64,000 bases of DNA. Source: JAJDXO01 sp965213765 (GTDB taxonomy: Bacteria; Pseudomonadota; Alphaproteobacteria; Rhodospirillales; UBA2165). Shown here piece after piece: positions 40,024 through 48,192 of this stretch. The position numbers and the translations under genes are program-made. Below the pieces are notes generated by a model. That model was given only the letters and a program-made list of their open reading frames with translations, was not told the DNA's origin and made no database searches. Position 1 is the first letter of the stretch, and each line of letters opens with the position of its first letter. The DNA lies in NCBI GenBank assembly GCA_965213765.1, contig OZ243926.1:2108001-2172000 (forward strand), written 5' to 3'.

Positions 40024-42183
40024 ATGAAGAAATTGAACAAGACCCTTATCGGTGCGCTGCTCGCCGGCAGCGTCGCGGGTTTTGCCGCCGCCCCGGCGCC
40101 GGCGCAGGCCGCCGGCGAGTTCACCGCCGCGACGCCCTGGGTCACCACGGAACAAACCAAGGTGCGGCTGGTTTCCGCCAAAACCGCCGTCGACGGCCAG
40201 GAAGCCGTGCAGTTGGGACTGCAGTTCAAGCTCAAGGAAAACTGGAAGATTTACTGGCGCACCCCGGGAGACGCGGGCTATCCGCCGCGCCTCGACTGGA
40301 AAGACTCCGCCAACCTCAAGGAGACCGATTTCTTTTGGCCGGCGCCAGTGCGGTTCTCGGTTCTCGGCTTCGAAACCACCGGCTACAAGAAAGAAGTGGT
40401 CTTCCCCATCAATGCCCGGGTCGAGGATCCGACCGAGCCGCTGAAGCTCCGGGCCAAGCTCGACTACCTGGCCTGTGACGACGTCTGCATCCCCTACCAG
40501 ACCAATATCTCCTTCGATCTGCCGGCGGGGAACGGCGACACCACCGACCATGCCCACCTGATCGGCAAGTACCTCTCCCGGGTGCCGGGCGACGGCTCGG
40601 CCCACGGCATCAGGATCGAAACCGCGGTCACCGGCGGCGACCTGGGTCCGGTGAAGGACGACTTCCGGAAGGGCTTGGTGCGGGTGACGGTGCGGTCCGG
40701 CATCCCGTTCAGGTCGCCGGACATCTTCGTCGAAGGTCCGGATACGATGATCTTCCTCAAGCCCGACATCGCGGTGAGCGAGGGCGGCACCGTTGCAACG
40801 GCGCGCATCCCGGTCGATGTGGAGGAGGGCGTCAAGCTCCAACAGGCCAATCTGACCTTTACGCTGACGGATGGTCAGCGAGCGGCTGAACAACCGCTGA
40901 CCGTCGAGCGCGGCGAGGCCGAACCCGCCGGCGGACCGGCGCTGCCCTTCTCGTTGCCGATCATCCTCGGCCTGGCGCTCATCGGCGGGCTGATCCTCAA
41001 TCTGATGCCCTGCGTGCTGCCGGTGATATCGCTGAAGGTGCTGGGCGTGATCAGCCACGGCGGCGGCGAGAAACGGGCCGTGCGCACCAGTTTCCTGGCG
41101 ACTTCGGCCGGGATCGTGTTCTCGTTCCTGGCCATTGCGGCGGGGCTGGTGTCGCTCAAGCTGGCGGGAGCGGCGGTCGGTTGGGGCATCCAGTTCCAAC
41201 ACCCCTGGTTCCTGGTGGCGCTGACCATCATCGTGACCCTGTTCGCCTACAACCTCTGGGGCATGTTCGAGATCAATCTGCCGGCCTGGTTCTCCGGCGG
41301 GCTCGGCGGCTCCCACCAGGGGGACCGGCATTCCATCGGCGGCAACTTCGCGACCGGTGCTTTCGCAACCCTGCTGGCGACGCCCTGTTCGGCGCCGTTC
41401 CTCGGCACCGCCGTCGGCTTCGCGCTCGCCGGCAGCATCGCCGATACCTTCGCCGTGTTCGCGGCCCTCGGGGTCGGCATGGCGCTGCCGTTCCTGATCA
41501 TCGCCGGGGTGCCGGCGCTCGCCACCAAGCTGCCCAAGCCGGACGCCTGGATGGTCCGGGTCAAGCAATTCATGGGCCTAGCGCTCGCCGCCACGACCCT
41601 GTGGCTGCTCTCGGTTCTCGCCGTGCAGGTGAGCCTGACCGCCGCCGTGATCATCGGTATCATCATGGCCGCCATCGGCGTCATCCTGTGGATGCGCAGC
41701 CGGATGGCCGAAACCGGCAAGCGCGCCGCGATGGCCGGCCTCGCCGCCGCCATGCTGGCGGCCTTCCTGGTCCCCGGCCAGGTGGCGCCGCGGGCCGAGC
41801 TCAACACCGCCAAGGAAGCCTACTGGGTGCCCTTCGAGCCCGAGCGGATCCCGCAACTGGTCGCCGAGGGCAAGACCGTTTTCGTCGATGTCACCGCCGA
41901 GTGGTGCATCACCTGCCAGGTCAACAAGGCCACCGCGCTCAACCGGGGCGAGGTCAACGAGTTCCTCAAAGGGGATGAAGTGATCGCCATGCAGGGTGAC
42001 TGGACCCGCCCGAACGAGACCATCTCCAAGTATCTGGCGAGCTTCAACCGCTTCGGCATCCCGTTCAATGCGGTCTACGGCCCGGGCGCGGAAAAGGGCG
42101 TCGTGCTGCCCGAGCTGCTCACCGCCGGCATCGTGCTCGGCGGTATCGAGAAGGCCTCCGGCGGCGTGTTGGCGGCGAAATAA
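40024..42183 (+). CDS. DsbD/ScsB-type protein-disulfide reductase
   Basis: A 719-residue inner-membrane thiol reductase that carries electrons from cytoplasmic thioredoxin to periplasmic proteins. Order: signal peptide (residues 1-30), a periplasmic domain of about 270 residues with a redox pair in LACDDVCIPYQTN, an eight-helix CcdA-like core (MPCVLPVISLKVLG with one membrane Cys, TPCSAPFLGTAVGF with the other), and a C-terminal thioredoxin domain with CITC (VDVTAEWCITCQVN). The longer first domain and PWVTTEQTKVRLVSA opening resemble ScsB more than E. coli DsbD. The 218-bp region upstream is shared with divergent yqgE. Peroxiredoxin follows at 42283, a plausible recipient of reducing power only if exported, which it does not seem to be. 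Confidence 0.93.
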   Translation: MKKLNKTLIGALLAGSVAGFAAAPAPAQAAGEFTAATPWVTTEQTKVRLVSAKTAVDGQEAVQLGLQFKLKENWKIYWRTPGDAGYPPRLDWKDSANLKETDFFWPAPVRFSVLGFETTGYKKEVVFPINARVEDPTEPLKLRAKLDYLACDDVCIPYQTNISFDLPAGNGDTTDHAHLIGKYLSRVPGDGSAHGIRIETAVTGGDLGPVKDDFRKGLVRVTVRSGIPFRSPDIFVEGPDTMIFLKPDIAVSEGGTVATARIPVDVEEGVKLQQANLTFTLTDGQRAAEQPLTVERGEAEPAGGPALPFSLPIILGLALIGGLILNLMPCVLPVISLKVLGVISHGGGEKRAVRTSFLATSAGIVFSFLAIAAGLVSLKLAGAAVGWGIQFQHPWFLVALTIIVTLFAYNLWGMFEINLPAWFSGGLGGSHQGDRHSIGGNFATGAFATLLATPCSAPFLGTAVGFALAGSIADTFAVFAALGVGMALPFLIIAGVPALATKLPKPDAWMVRVKQFMGLALAATTLWLLSVLAVQVSLTAAVIIGIIMAAIGVILWMRSRMAETGKRAAMAGLAAAMLAAFLVPGQVAPRAELNTAKEAYWVPFEPERIPQLVAEGKTVFVDVTAEWCITCQVNKATALNRGEVNEFLKGDEVIAMQGDWTRPNETISKYLASFNRFGIPFNAVYGPGAEKGVVLPELLTAGIVLGGIEKASGGVLAAK

Positions 42184-42282
42184 CTGGCCGAATAACCCCA
42201 CTAAATTTGTCGCTGACGGTGCCGGGGCCGCCGCCTATAAAGACGCATCTTCCAAATACCTGACCATCAAGGACAAGACATC

Positions 42283-42765
42283 ATGGCACTCAGCGTTGGC
42301 AACACTATTCCCGCCGTCACCCTCCGGCACAAAACCGCCGAAGGGATCGATGAAATCACCACCGATGAAATCTTCAAGGGCAAGAACGTCGCCTTCTTCG
42401 CCGTGCCCGGCGCCTTCACGCCCACATGCTCGGCCCAACATCTGCCGAGCTTCATGGACAATGCGGATGCGCTGAAGGCCAAGGGCGTCGACAGCATCGT
42501 TTGTCTGTCGGTCAACGATGCTTTCGTCATGGGCGCCTGGGGCGCTGCTCAGAGCGTCGGCGATACGGTCCTCATGCTGGCCGACGGCAATGGCGAGTTT
42601 ACCCAGGCCGTCGGTCTGGAAATGGACGGCTCCGGCTTCGGCCTCGGTCGGCGCTCGCAGCGCTACTCCATGTATGTGGAGGATGGCGTTGTTAAGCAAC
42701 TCAACATCGAGCCCGCAGGTTCCTTCGGCGAGAGCAGCGCTGAAACGCTTCTGGAACAAATATAA
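42283..42765 (+). CDS. peroxiredoxin (Prx5 type)
   Basis: A 160-residue cytoplasmic peroxidase of the PRX5/AhpE-like redoxin family. The peroxidatic cysteine is in VPGAFTPTCSAQHLPSF near residue 48; the fold continues with LSVNDAFVMGAWG and DGNGEFTQAVGLEMD. No conserved resolving Cys is evident, so it is probably a glutathione/glutaredoxin-dependent one-Cys enzyme that reduces hydrogen peroxide and alkyl hydroperoxides. Start at ATG 42283. A strong terminator follows the stop. Confidence 0.95.
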   Translation: MALSVGNTIPAVTLRHKTAEGIDEITTDEIFKGKNVAFFAVPGAFTPTCSAQHLPSFMDNADALKAKGVDSIVCLSVNDAFVMGAWGAAQSVGDTVLMLADGNGEFTQAVGLEMDGSGFGLGRRSQRYSMYVEDGVVKQLNIEPAGSFGESSAETLLEQI

Positions 42766-42807
42766 AAAGACCAGGAAAATTTTAAATACTCTCGTCCAGC
42801 GAGGGAA

Positions 42808-42837
42808 ACGGGCGGTCCGGCAGGACCGCCCGTTATT
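42808..42837 (+). terminator. intrinsic terminator after the peroxiredoxin gene
   Basis: Perfect 11-bp stem, arm ACGGGCGGTCC (42808-42818) and its complement at 42823-42833, with a 4-base loop GGCA, followed by TATTT. It lies 43 bases after the peroxiredoxin stop. Confidence 0.85.
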
Positions 42838-42846
42838 TGCCGGTAG

Positions 42847-42897
42847 CTAGAGCAGTTTCGGGCCAAATTGATTCGATTTGGCCGGAATCTGCTCTAG
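42847..42897. repeat. 51-bp CTAG-bounded palindrome
   Basis: A near-perfect palindrome beginning CTAGAGCAG and ending CTGCTCTAG, with inner arms GGCCAAAT/ATTTGGCC around a 7-base loop. The last CTAG (42894-42897) is the target of the IS on its right and, before insertion, contained the stop codon of the eamA-type gene. It would form a bidirectional terminator-like hairpin between the convergent peroxiredoxin and EamA genes. Similar AGAGCAG...CTGCTCT palindromes are widespread in alphaproteobacteria. Confidence 0.85.
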
Positions 42898-44213
42898 CAG
42901 GCTGCTGAAAAACTCGCCACGCGCGGCCGGTTTGATGAGTTCGGTCGGTTTTCTCTGGTTATGGGCGGCGGGGGTTGGGGTTCGGGACCCGCTCGCGGCG
43001 GGTCTGGGGGCCTATTGCGCGGTTCCCGGGCATCATGTCGGCGCCTCGGCGAGGAGTTTGGGCAGCCTGACCAGGTTGTAGGCGGCGGCGGTGAATGTGA
43101 ACATCCAGCCCACCCGGTCGAGCCCACGATGCCGGGTCTTGGCCAGCCCGCCGGTGGTCTTGATCCAGCCGAACCCCTCCTCGATGCGCTTGCGCAGGCG
43201 CTGGCTGGCGGCGTAGCCCGGATGCCGGGTGGTGCGTCGGTCGACCCGGGTCTTGCGCGGCTTGCCGGTCTTCCTGACATGGCCGTCGACGGCAATATGA
43301 GGGGTGACGGCGCCGTCGCGCAACGCGTCCACGAACTCGGCCACGTCATAGGCCTTGTCGGCGCCCAGCGTGACCCGCCGCGCTTTCTTGCGGCGCCCCA
43401 GCATGGCCAGCGCCGCCTCCCGCTCGGCGGTGCCACTGGCCCGGGTCAGCGCCGCATCGACAATCAGCGCATTGCGGTTCTCCATCAACAGATGGCCCAT
43501 GAAGCACAGCCGGCTCGACTGCCCCTCGCCCTTGCGGAACAGCCGGGCATCGGCATCGGTGGTGGACGCATGGGTCGCGTTCGAGCGCCGCTCGCCGCGG
43601 AAGTCACGCTCCGCGTTGCGCCCGGCAGGCGGGTCGCCGCCGTCATCCTTGCGGCGGAAGCTCTTCATCGACGCCCACGCCTCGATCAGCGTGCCGTCGA
43701 CCGAGAAGTGCTCGTCCGACAAAAGACGGCGTACCCGCGCGCCGCGCAGCACCGCTTGAAGAAAGCGCGCCGCCACATCCCCCGCAACCAACCGGTCGCG
43801 GTTCTTCGAATAGGTCGTGGCGTCCCACACCGGCGCGTCCATCGACAGACCGACGAACCAGCGGAACAACAGGTTGTAGTCCAGCTGCTCCATCAACTGG
43901 CGCTCCGAGCGGATGGTGTAGAAGGCCTGTAACAGAAGCGCCCGCAACAGCTTCTCCGGCGCGATCGACGGCCGCCCGGTCGTCGAATACAGAACCGCAA
44001 AATCTCCCGACAACGCCGCCAGGGCCTCGTCCACCAGAACCCGGATCGACCGCAGCGGATGATCCGCAGGTACCCGAGCCTCCAAGTCCACGTAGCTGAA
44101 CAGACCCTCGCCGCGTTCGTCCTCGCCCCGCATCACAACCTCCAGCACCGATCAACCCAGGGGCAGAGAATCACGATACCGGGAATCGCGCCAGTGGGTT
44201 TTTCAGCAGCCTG
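42898..44213 (-). mobile_element. IS5-family insertion sequence, copy 2 (1316 bp)
   Basis: Same length, same inverted repeats (CAGGCTGCTGAAAAAC) and same orientation as the element at 4745-6060; every reading frame I compared between the two is identical. CTAG flanks both ends (42894-42897, 44214-44217). The insertion leaves the eamA-type gene intact up to its TAG stop. Confidence 0.95.
43033..44148 (-). CDS. IS5-family DDE transposase (copy 2)
   Basis: A 371-residue transposase whose translation is identical to that of copy 1 (4880-5995). Intact DDE residues: Asp in FSVDGTLIEAWAS, Asp in GADKAYD, Glu in RKRIEEGFGWIKT. The perfect identity means the two copies duplicated recently or are kept alike by gene conversion. 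Confidence 0.95.
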   Translation of the reverse strand: MLEVVMRGEDERGEGLFSYVDLEARVPADHPLRSIRVLVDEALAALSGDFAVLYSTTGRPSIAPEKLLRALLLQAFYTIRSERQLMEQLDYNLLFRWFVGLSMDAPVWDATTYSKNRDRLVAGDVAARFLQAVLRGARVRRLLSDEHFSVDGTLIEAWASMKSFRRKDDGGDPPAGRNAERDFRGERRSNATHASTTDADARLFRKGEGQSSRLCFMGHLLMENRNALIVDAALTRASGTAEREAALAMLGRRKKARRVTLGADKAYDVAEFVDALRDGAVTPHIAVDGHVRKTGKPRKTRVDRRTTRHPGYAASQRLRKRIEEGFGWIKTTGGLAKTRHRGLDRVGWMFTFTAAAYNLVRLPKLLAEAPT

Positions 44214-45104
44214 CTAGGTCCGTGCCGTTGCCGCCCGATGTTCCTTCCGGAGATTGTAGTAGTTGCCGGCGAAGATGATCAGCGCGCCCATCAGCACCCA
44301 CAGTTCCAACGCCTCGTCATAGAGGAAGAACCCGACCACGGCGATAAACGGCAGGCGGAGGAAGTCGATCGGCATCGCAATTGTGGCGTCTGCGAGGACC
44401 AAGGCGCGGGCCGTGCAGTAATGAGCGAACAACCCGGTAAATCCGATCACCACCAGAAACGGAACATCCTCGAGAGTTGGAGTAACCCAGTCGAAGGTCG
44501 CCGGAATAAGCCCCAGCGGCAGCTGAATGATCGACATCATGATCAGGATGGTGAGCGGGGATTCGGTGCGCGTCAGGCTCTTGGTGCAGGTGAGGGCCGC
44601 GCCGAACCCCACCGCGCCGATCAGCATGATCCAGGTACCCACGTGGATTTCCTCGAATCCGGGCCGGACAATGAGCAGAATGCCCGTAAAGCCCGCCGCG
44701 ACAGCGATCAGTTTGCCCCCCGTCAGCTTCTCGCCCAGAAATACCGTGGCAAAAATCAGGATCCATATGGGGACGGTGAACTCGATGGCAAACACCTCGG
44801 CCAAGGGCAGCATGGCGACGGCCACCACCCAGGAAAACTGACCGACGAAGTGAATGAGGTTGCGGAAGATATGGAACCCAAGCCGCTGGGTTCGCATGGG
44901 CTGCCAGTCGGCCCGCCAGGCGAAATACAGCAGAACCGGCAACCCGAGGACGCCGCGAAAGAAGACGATCTCGAACGAGCCCATGGTATCGTGCAGTTCG
45001 CGGACGCCGATGGCCATGGCGCTGAACGACAGCAGCACGCCGACCATCCAAGCACCCGCCCTTATGATGGCGCGGGGGTCCTGCTGAGGGAGTGTCTCAC
45101 TCAT
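44214..45104 (-). CDS. EamA/DMT-superfamily transporter
   Basis: A 296-residue inner-membrane protein with ten predicted helices in two EamA repeats. Typical motifs are FFRGVLGLPVLLYF, AEVFAIEFTVPIWILIFATVFLGEKLTGGKLIAVAAGFTGILLIVRPG and the second-repeat ADATIAMPIDFLRLPFIAVVGFFLYDEALELWVLMGALIIFAGNYYNLR. Members export metabolites such as amino acids; the substrate here is unknown. Its TAG stop uses the CTAG duplicated by the IS, so the last codon before the stop (ACC) and the frame are unchanged. Confidence 0.9.
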   Translation of the reverse strand: MSETLPQQDPRAIIRAGAWMVGVLLSFSAMAIGVRELHDTMGSFEIVFFRGVLGLPVLLYFAWRADWQPMRTQRLGFHIFRNLIHFVGQFSWVVAVAMLPLAEVFAIEFTVPIWILIFATVFLGEKLTGGKLIAVAAGFTGILLIVRPGFEEIHVGTWIMLIGAVGFGAALTCTKSLTRTESPLTILIMMSIIQLPLGLIPATFDWVTPTLEDVPFLVVIGFTGLFAHYCTARALVLADATIAMPIDFLRLPFIAVVGFFLYDEALELWVLMGALIIFAGNYYNLRKEHRAATART

Positions 45105-45135
45105 CTAAGGAAGCACCGGTGCCGGGCGCCGTGGA

Positions 45136-45705
45136 TCAGACCCGCTCCGACAACCAGATGGCGAGACGGGACCCGGCCTTGATGGCGGCGGTCAGGGGCT
45201 CATAGCCCGGCGCCTTTTCGGCATCGTGTTCGAGGGCGGTCTCCCGGTGCTCGGCCTCCTCGGCGCCAAACTTCTCGACGATCCCGGTCAGCTCGGGATC
45301 ACCTTCGCGTTCCAGGCGGCCGGCCTGGTCGGCGTAATGCTCCTCGATCACCTCCTCGACGGCCACCGTGCAGGCCATGGCCGCCTCGCGCCCCATCAGC
45401 GCCGTCCCTGCGCCCAAGGCAAACCCCGCCACATGCCAGATAGGCGTCAGCGCGGTCGGCCGCACGCGACGGCGCACCATCAGTTCATTGAAGGTTTCGA
45501 GATGCCGTTCTTCGACGGCGGCCATCTCCCGAAGTACCGGGCCGTCCTTCGATCGTCCGAGGACCGCCAACTGCCCCTCATAGATTCGCTTGGCGCCGTA
45601 CTCGCCTGCCTGATCGACGCGGATCATCCGGGCAAGCATTTCGTCCCGCGGAGGATCGCCGGGCATTCGTGAATATCGCTTGGCGCGTTTAGCCGTCGTC
45701 TTCAC
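45136..45705 (-). CDS. coq7: demethoxyubiquinone hydroxylase
   Basis: A 189-residue di-iron monooxygenase for the penultimate hydroxylation in ubiquinone synthesis. The ferritin-like iron ligands are visible: Glu in RVDQAGEYGAKRIYEGQ, EERH in AAVEERHLETFNEL, Glu in AVEEVIEEHYADQ, and EEAEHRE near residue 155. It is encoded after dsbB with a four-base overlap (ATGA). Ubiquinone is the electron acceptor for DsbB, so the pairing makes functional sense. Confidence 0.95.
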   Translation of the reverse strand: MKTTAKRAKRYSRMPGDPPRDEMLARMIRVDQAGEYGAKRIYEGQLAVLGRSKDGPVLREMAAVEERHLETFNELMVRRRVRPTALTPIWHVAGFALGAGTALMGREAAMACTVAVEEVIEEHYADQAGRLEREGDPELTGIVEKFGAEEAEHRETALEHDAEKAPGYEPLTAAIKAGSRLAIWLSERV

Positions 45706-46199
45706 GCAGACTTTCCTCCACCCATCCGGCGCGCGGCGAACAGGCAGACCGCGGCCAGTCCCAGGGATACGGCCATATTGTAGGTGGCCATGGAGACCCC
45801 GAAAAGCGTCCAGTCGATTTCATCGCACGGTTTTACCGGTTTCAAATCCCGCAAGCCGGCGCGGAAATTTTCGAAATTGGCCGGAATGTCGGTCACGCCG
45901 CCGCAGCCGGCCGCCGACTGCCACCAGTGCTGCTCCACCCCGACGTGATAGAGCGCGACGCCCGCGCCCGCGGCAAAGGCCAATCCGGTCAGCACCGCGA
46001 GATGGGCACGGTTAATCATCGTGGCCCAAATCCCGACGGCACCCAGAAACAGCACCGCCACATACGGAACCCGCTGATAGATACACAACGCGCAGGGCTC
46101 GAGATCGAAGGCAAACTGCGCAACTAGAGCAGCCCCGAGCGCGCCCAGCGCCGCGAGCGTCATCAATGGAAACAAGTTACGTGAAACAAGGCCGGCCAT
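45702..46199 (-). CDS. dsbB: disulfide bond formation protein B
   Basis: A 165-residue, four-helix inner-membrane protein that reoxidises DsbA and passes electrons to ubiquinone. The first cysteine pair is CALC in EPCALCIYQRVPY near residue 36; the second pair is in AGCGGVTDIP and VKPCDEIDW. The spacing and topology fit. No dsbA lies in the window, although a DsbD-type reductase is encoded at 40024. Confidence 0.92.
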   Translation of the reverse strand: MAGLVSRNLFPLMTLAALGALGAALVAQFAFDLEPCALCIYQRVPYVAVLFLGAVGIWATMINRAHLAVLTGLAFAAGAGVALYHVGVEQHWWQSAAGCGGVTDIPANFENFRAGLRDLKPVKPCDEIDWTLFGVSMATYNMAVSLGLAAVCLFAARRMGGGKSA

Positions 46200-46216
46200 G
46201 AGCCCGGATTAAAGGC

Positions 46217-46798
46217 CTAGATGACGAACTTGACCAGCACGAAACCGCCGACCAGCAAAATCACGAAGATCACAAACAGAAAACCGAGCCGCTTTTCGAT
46301 AAAGGCACGGATGGACTCGCCGAAGCACCACAGCAGACCGGTAACGATGAAGAAACGCATGCCGCGGGCGAGGATGGAGGCAATGGTAAATACCAGCAGG
46401 TCCAGCCCCGTGACGCCCGAGAGGATGGTGATCACCTTGTAAGGAAACGGCGTCAGGCCGGCGATGAAGACCGCCCAGGCGCCCCAATCGTTGTAATAGG
46501 CGCGGAAGTCGTCGAAGCGCTCGGTATAGCCGTAGAAATTGAGCACCGGACCGCCCACCTGATCGAACAACAGGGCGCCGATGGCGTACCCGAAAATGCC
46601 GCCGAGGACGCTTGCCGCCGTGCAGACGAAGGCTATTTTCCAGGCCTTTTCCCGCGCCGCCAGCACCATCGGGATGATCAGGACATCCGGCGGGATCGGA
46701 AAGATGGAGCTCTCGACAAACGACACCAGCGCCAGCGCCAAGAGCGCGTGCTTGTGCCCGGCGAGGTCGAGGGTCCAGTCGTAGAGGCGGCGAAGCAT
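46217..46798 (-). CDS. DedA/VTT-family membrane protein
   Basis: A 193-residue membrane protein. The VTT domain is seen in LALVSFVESSIFPIPPDVLIIPMVLAAREKAW, FGYAIGALLFDQ, FIAGLTPFPYKVITILSG and ARGMRFFIVTGLLWCFGESIRAFIEK (with the conserved Arg). Relatives of the YqaA/DedA group act in lipid (undecaprenyl phosphate or phospholipid) translocation. I start at ATG 46798, where the conserved N-terminus MLRRLYDWTLDLAGH begins; an open frame runs to 46909. Confidence 0.92.
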   Translation of the reverse strand: MLRRLYDWTLDLAGHKHALLALALVSFVESSIFPIPPDVLIIPMVLAAREKAWKIAFVCTAASVLGGIFGYAIGALLFDQVGGPVLNFYGYTERFDDFRAYYNDWGAWAVFIAGLTPFPYKVITILSGVTGLDLLVFTIASILARGMRFFIVTGLLWCFGESIRAFIEKRLGFLFVIFVILLVGGFVLVKFVI

Positions 46799-46892
46799 GC
46801 GGCTTGCTATCCGATTCGCAGCCCTGGGGCAAATCACGTGCCGGGACGCCGGCGGGGCTTTCGAAACCTCGCGGGCAATGTCAAAATCCGGG

Positions 46893-47759
46893 ATGGCCCA
46901 GGACATCATTTATCGCGGCTACACGCAGGCCGAACTCGACCGGCAATACGATCAGGCAACGCTTGTTCCGGACAACACACCCTATATGGAGGCCGAGGCG
47001 GAAAAATCCGCCGCCGCGAAACAGGCGTTCGATTGCGCGCTGGACGTGGCTTACGGAACCGGACCGAGGGAAGTAATGGATGTCTACGGCACCGGGGGTG
47101 GACGCAAGCCGATACTCATATTTTTCCACGGCGGCGCCTGGCGTTGGGGTTCGAAAGATCAGGCCGGGGGCGCCGCGCATTTGGTTGTTCCGGCCGGCGG
47201 CCTCCATGTCTCGGTGGAGTTCGGCCTTGCGCCGGACTCTACGCTGGACGTCATCCTGGACCAGTGCCGGACAGCGATCGCCCACGTCTACCTTCACGCC
47301 CAAGAATTTGGCGGCGATCCGTCACGCATCCATCTCGGCGGCATATCTTCCGGCGCGCACCTGGCCGCCGCCGCCTGCCTGGCCGACTGGTCCGAGTACG
47401 GCTGCCCATCGGACGTCATCAACGGCCTGACAATCGTCAGCGGGCCCTACGACCTGGCGCCGGTAAAACTGAGTGCCCGGAACGAATATCTGTTCCTCGA
47501 CGACGCGGCGGTCGAGCGGAACACGCCGAACCGCCACCTTGACCGCCTCCCGCGGGACGTGACGGTGGCTTGGGGCGGAGGTGAGCTCGAAGAATTTCAA
47601 CGGCAGGGCAAGGCGCTCGCCGGAGAGCTGGCCGATGCGGGGCACGCCGTCACGACCTGCTTTCTGGCCGAGTGCAATCATTTTGAGATGGCGGCGCAAA
47701 TTCATACGGCGGACAGTCCCATCGCATCGGCCGTTCTGTCCCAGATGGGATTGGACTGA
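46893..47759 (+). CDS. alpha/beta hydrolase (arylformamidase-like)
   Basis: A 288-residue hydrolase. The oxyanion-hole motif is FFHGGAWRWGSKDQ near residue 80, the nucleophile elbow is GGISSGAHLAAA (GxSxG, Ser near residue 154), an Asp is in VERNTP...VAWGGGELEEF, and the catalytic His is in AECNHFEMAAQ near the C-terminus. N-terminal YRGYTQAELDRQYD matches kynurenine formamidase-like esterases. Start at ATG 46893 or ATG 46878; neither has a clear ribosome binding site. It is divergent from dedA with 94 bp between the two starts. Confidence 0.87.
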   Translation: MAQDIIYRGYTQAELDRQYDQATLVPDNTPYMEAEAEKSAAAKQAFDCALDVAYGTGPREVMDVYGTGGGRKPILIFFHGGAWRWGSKDQAGGAAHLVVPAGGLHVSVEFGLAPDSTLDVILDQCRTAIAHVYLHAQEFGGDPSRIHLGGISSGAHLAAAACLADWSEYGCPSDVINGLTIVSGPYDLAPVKLSARNEYLFLDDAAVERNTPNRHLDRLPRDVTVAWGGGELEEFQRQGKALAGELADAGHAVTTCFLAECNHFEMAAQIHTADSPIASAVLSQMGLD

Positions 47760-47830
47760 TTCAGCGCCCGCACGCCTGACCACCTGAACGATTGACCCGA
47801 ACGCATCGGCGGCTATCATCCGGCAGCGTC

Positions 47831-47917
47831 GCGGGCGTGGCGGAATTGGTAGACGCGCTGGATTCAAAATCCAGTTCTGGTGACAGAGTGGGAGTTCGAG
47901 TCTCCCCGCCCGCACCA
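47831..47917 (+). tRNA. tRNA-Leu (anticodon CAA)
   Basis: An 87-nt class II tRNA. Acceptor GCGGGCG pairs with CGCCCGC, discriminator A, encoded CCA. D-arm includes GAATTGGTAGACGCGC. Anticodon stem CTGGA/TCCAG with loop TTCAAAA gives CAA (reads TTG codons). A variable arm (GTTCTGGTGACAGAGT region) and T-arm GGGAGTTCGAGTCTCCC follow. Confidence 0.96.
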
Positions 47918-47935
47918 TCTCCTAAAATCTCCCTA

Positions 47936-48190
47936 TCAAGACAGCCGAGGGCGGCGGCAGCGACCCGGCGGACGAACTTCACCCGTTCACCGTCGACATC
48001 CTGAAGAACCGGATTTACTTGGTGACAGACAAGCCCGGCCTGACCCGGGCGCGTTCAATGCCAAGCTCAACATTTGCCGCGAACAGGCGGTCCCCATATT
48101 CTTGGGCCGCGAGGATGCCGGGCTGAGCGCCGTCGCCCCCGTGGCGGATGGAACCGAAATCGCTTTCGAGCGAGGACCCTCCGGCGCCCT
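47936..48190 (+). pseudogene. possible frameshifted protein remnant downstream of tRNA-Leu
   Basis: Coding-like sequence in two frames: one gives DELHPFTVDILKNRIYLVTDK up to about 48045, the next continues GAFNAKLNICREQAVPIFLG and then DGTEIAFERGPSGALI to about 48190. A single missing base near CTGACCCGGGCGCG would join them. There is no convincing start codon and the 3' end runs into the stop of dctM on the other strand. I do not recognise the protein. It may be a scar of an element that integrated at the tRNA. Confidence 0.35.
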
Positions 48191-48192
48191 AA

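Noticed and set aside
39733..41568. 611-residue minus-strand frame opposite the DsbD-type gene
   Set aside because: Antisense shadow of a clear DsbD/ScsB protein; no ribosome binding site and no domain.
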